The notes beneath the pieces are model-generated. The model was not told where the DNA came from. It did not search any database and worked only from the letters and a program-made list of their open reading frames with translations. This document shows, piece by piece, positions 6,009-6,421 of a stretch of DNA of 6,421 nt; positions within the stretch are counted from its first letter, which is position 1; each line of letters opens with the position of its first letter. The DNA comes from an uncultured Chloroflexota bacterium (GTDB lineage Bacteria > Chloroflexota > Anaerolineae > Aggregatilineales > Phototrophicaceae), in assembly GCA_937864975.1 (NCBI GenBank), contig CALMDI010000884.1, positions 1-6,421 of the forward strand, written 5' to 3'. A program made the translations under genes and the position numbers.

Positions 6009-6095
6009 TTAGAAGGGAATGAGTGAGTATCCAAAGACTGCAGCGTACGGCAGCCCCGAACGAATTATCGTTGTTCGAGAGCGAACGGCATTTCG

Positions 6096-6421
6096 CTAGC
6101 CTGCCGCCAGCGGCTTGCGTGCGACGAGCACGCGCTCCGCCTTGTCCGGCTGATCGATGTCGTTCTCGAAACCGATTTCCGTCATGGCTACCTTGACTTC
6201 ATCGGTCGATAGGGGACGGAATACGACCCGGCGCTTGATCGTTCGATAGTCATCGTTTTTACCCGTTACAATGAACAGATTCTGGATGGCAAGCACCGGG
6301 GGTCCCTCCTTCCATTCCCATAAGTCAAACGTGATAAACTCGTCGCCGTTTGCCAGCCTGTGAACGAAGCCCGGCAAAAAGCGGGGGCGATCTTCCATGA
6401 ACTGCCCGAAGTCGCGCATCC
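6096..6421 (-). CDS. Probable class I SAM-dependent methyltransferase, C-terminal part (5' end outside window)
   Basis: The last 107 or so residues of a protein run off the right edge. The visible ATG at 6419-6417 is probably internal, because the frame is open to the window end and the fragment starts in mid-domain. It contains MRDFGQFMEDRPRFLP near the start, a strand-rich middle (FITFDLWEWKEGP, LAIQNLFIV), then FRPLSTDEVKVAMTEIGF and the ending RVLVARKP. That order, a late helix 'L-x2-DEV-x5-EIGF' followed by a final beta strand and 'VARKP', is typical of the C-terminal third of small Rossmann-fold methyltransferases. The SAM-binding motif (E/DxGxGxG) would be upstream and cannot be checked, so the substrate is unknown. 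The stop is TAG at 6098-6096, 133 bp before valS on the same strand. A 6-bp hairpin (6080-6097) spans the stop but lacks a U run. Confidence 0.6.
   Translation of the reverse strand, partial: MRDFGQFMEDRPRFLPGFVHRLANGDEFITFDLWEWKEGPPVLAIQNLFIVTGKNDDYRTIKRRVVFRPLSTDEVKVAMTEIGFENDIDQPDKAERVLVARKPLAAG

Noticed and set aside
6059..6079. GATAAT-like -10 box and imperfect palindrome upstream of valS
   Set aside because: No -35 element is present at a suitable distance. The palindrome has only 7 paired positions including a wobble, within chance for this composition.
5963..6095. T-box riboswitch upstream of valS
   Set aside because: The leader is short and has no TGGNACCGCG-type antiterminator sequence or terminator with a U run.

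Overview
The window looks like chromosomal DNA of a GC-rich bacterium, most likely a member of the Chloroflexota (Anaerolineae or a related class). This is an inference from two linked genes whose products join LysM domains through long Thr-Pro linkers ('TPTPTPT'), a secreted-protein style very common in that phylum, from GTG and TTG start codons, and from an endonuclease-type MutL. No rRNA, tRNA, CRISPR array or transposase was seen.

Layout, left to right. (1) 2-469, plus strand: the C-terminal 155 residues of mismatch-repair protein MutL, entering from the left edge. (2) 470-707: a 238-bp convergent intergenic region packed with perfect short palindromes and bracketed by inverted heptanucleotide repeats. 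(3) 708-1784, minus strand: a secreted lipoprotein with two LysM domains and a C-terminal beta-sandwich-like domain. (4) 1781-3151 (alternative start at 3220), minus strand: a paralogue with a cytoplasmic zinc ribbon, one membrane helix, two LysM domains and the same C-terminal domain. The stop of (4) and the start of (3) overlap by 4 bp, so they are a translationally coupled pair. (5) 3152-3325: a spacer with a degenerate CAGAG repeat and a likely -10 element. (6) 3326-5962, minus strand: complete valyl-tRNA synthetase, valS. (7) 5963-6095: the valS leader with a strong Shine-Dalgarno site and a perfect 9-bp hairpin. (8) 6096-6421, minus strand: the C-terminal end of a protein resembling a class I SAM-dependent methyltransferase, running off the right edge.

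The minus-strand genes are co-oriented (methyltransferase, valS, zinc-ribbon LysM protein, LysM lipoprotein), with 133 bp and about 105-174 bp between the first three. valS and mutL are housekeeping genes. The LysM pair is the accessory part: two paralogues anchored to the membrane by different means, both expected to present LysM modules to peptidoglycan or another glycan outside the cell. Their second LysM domain carries an unusual insertion with two cysteines at identical spacing. That pair and the palindrome-rich intergenic region are the most distinctive things here; the rest is ordinary.
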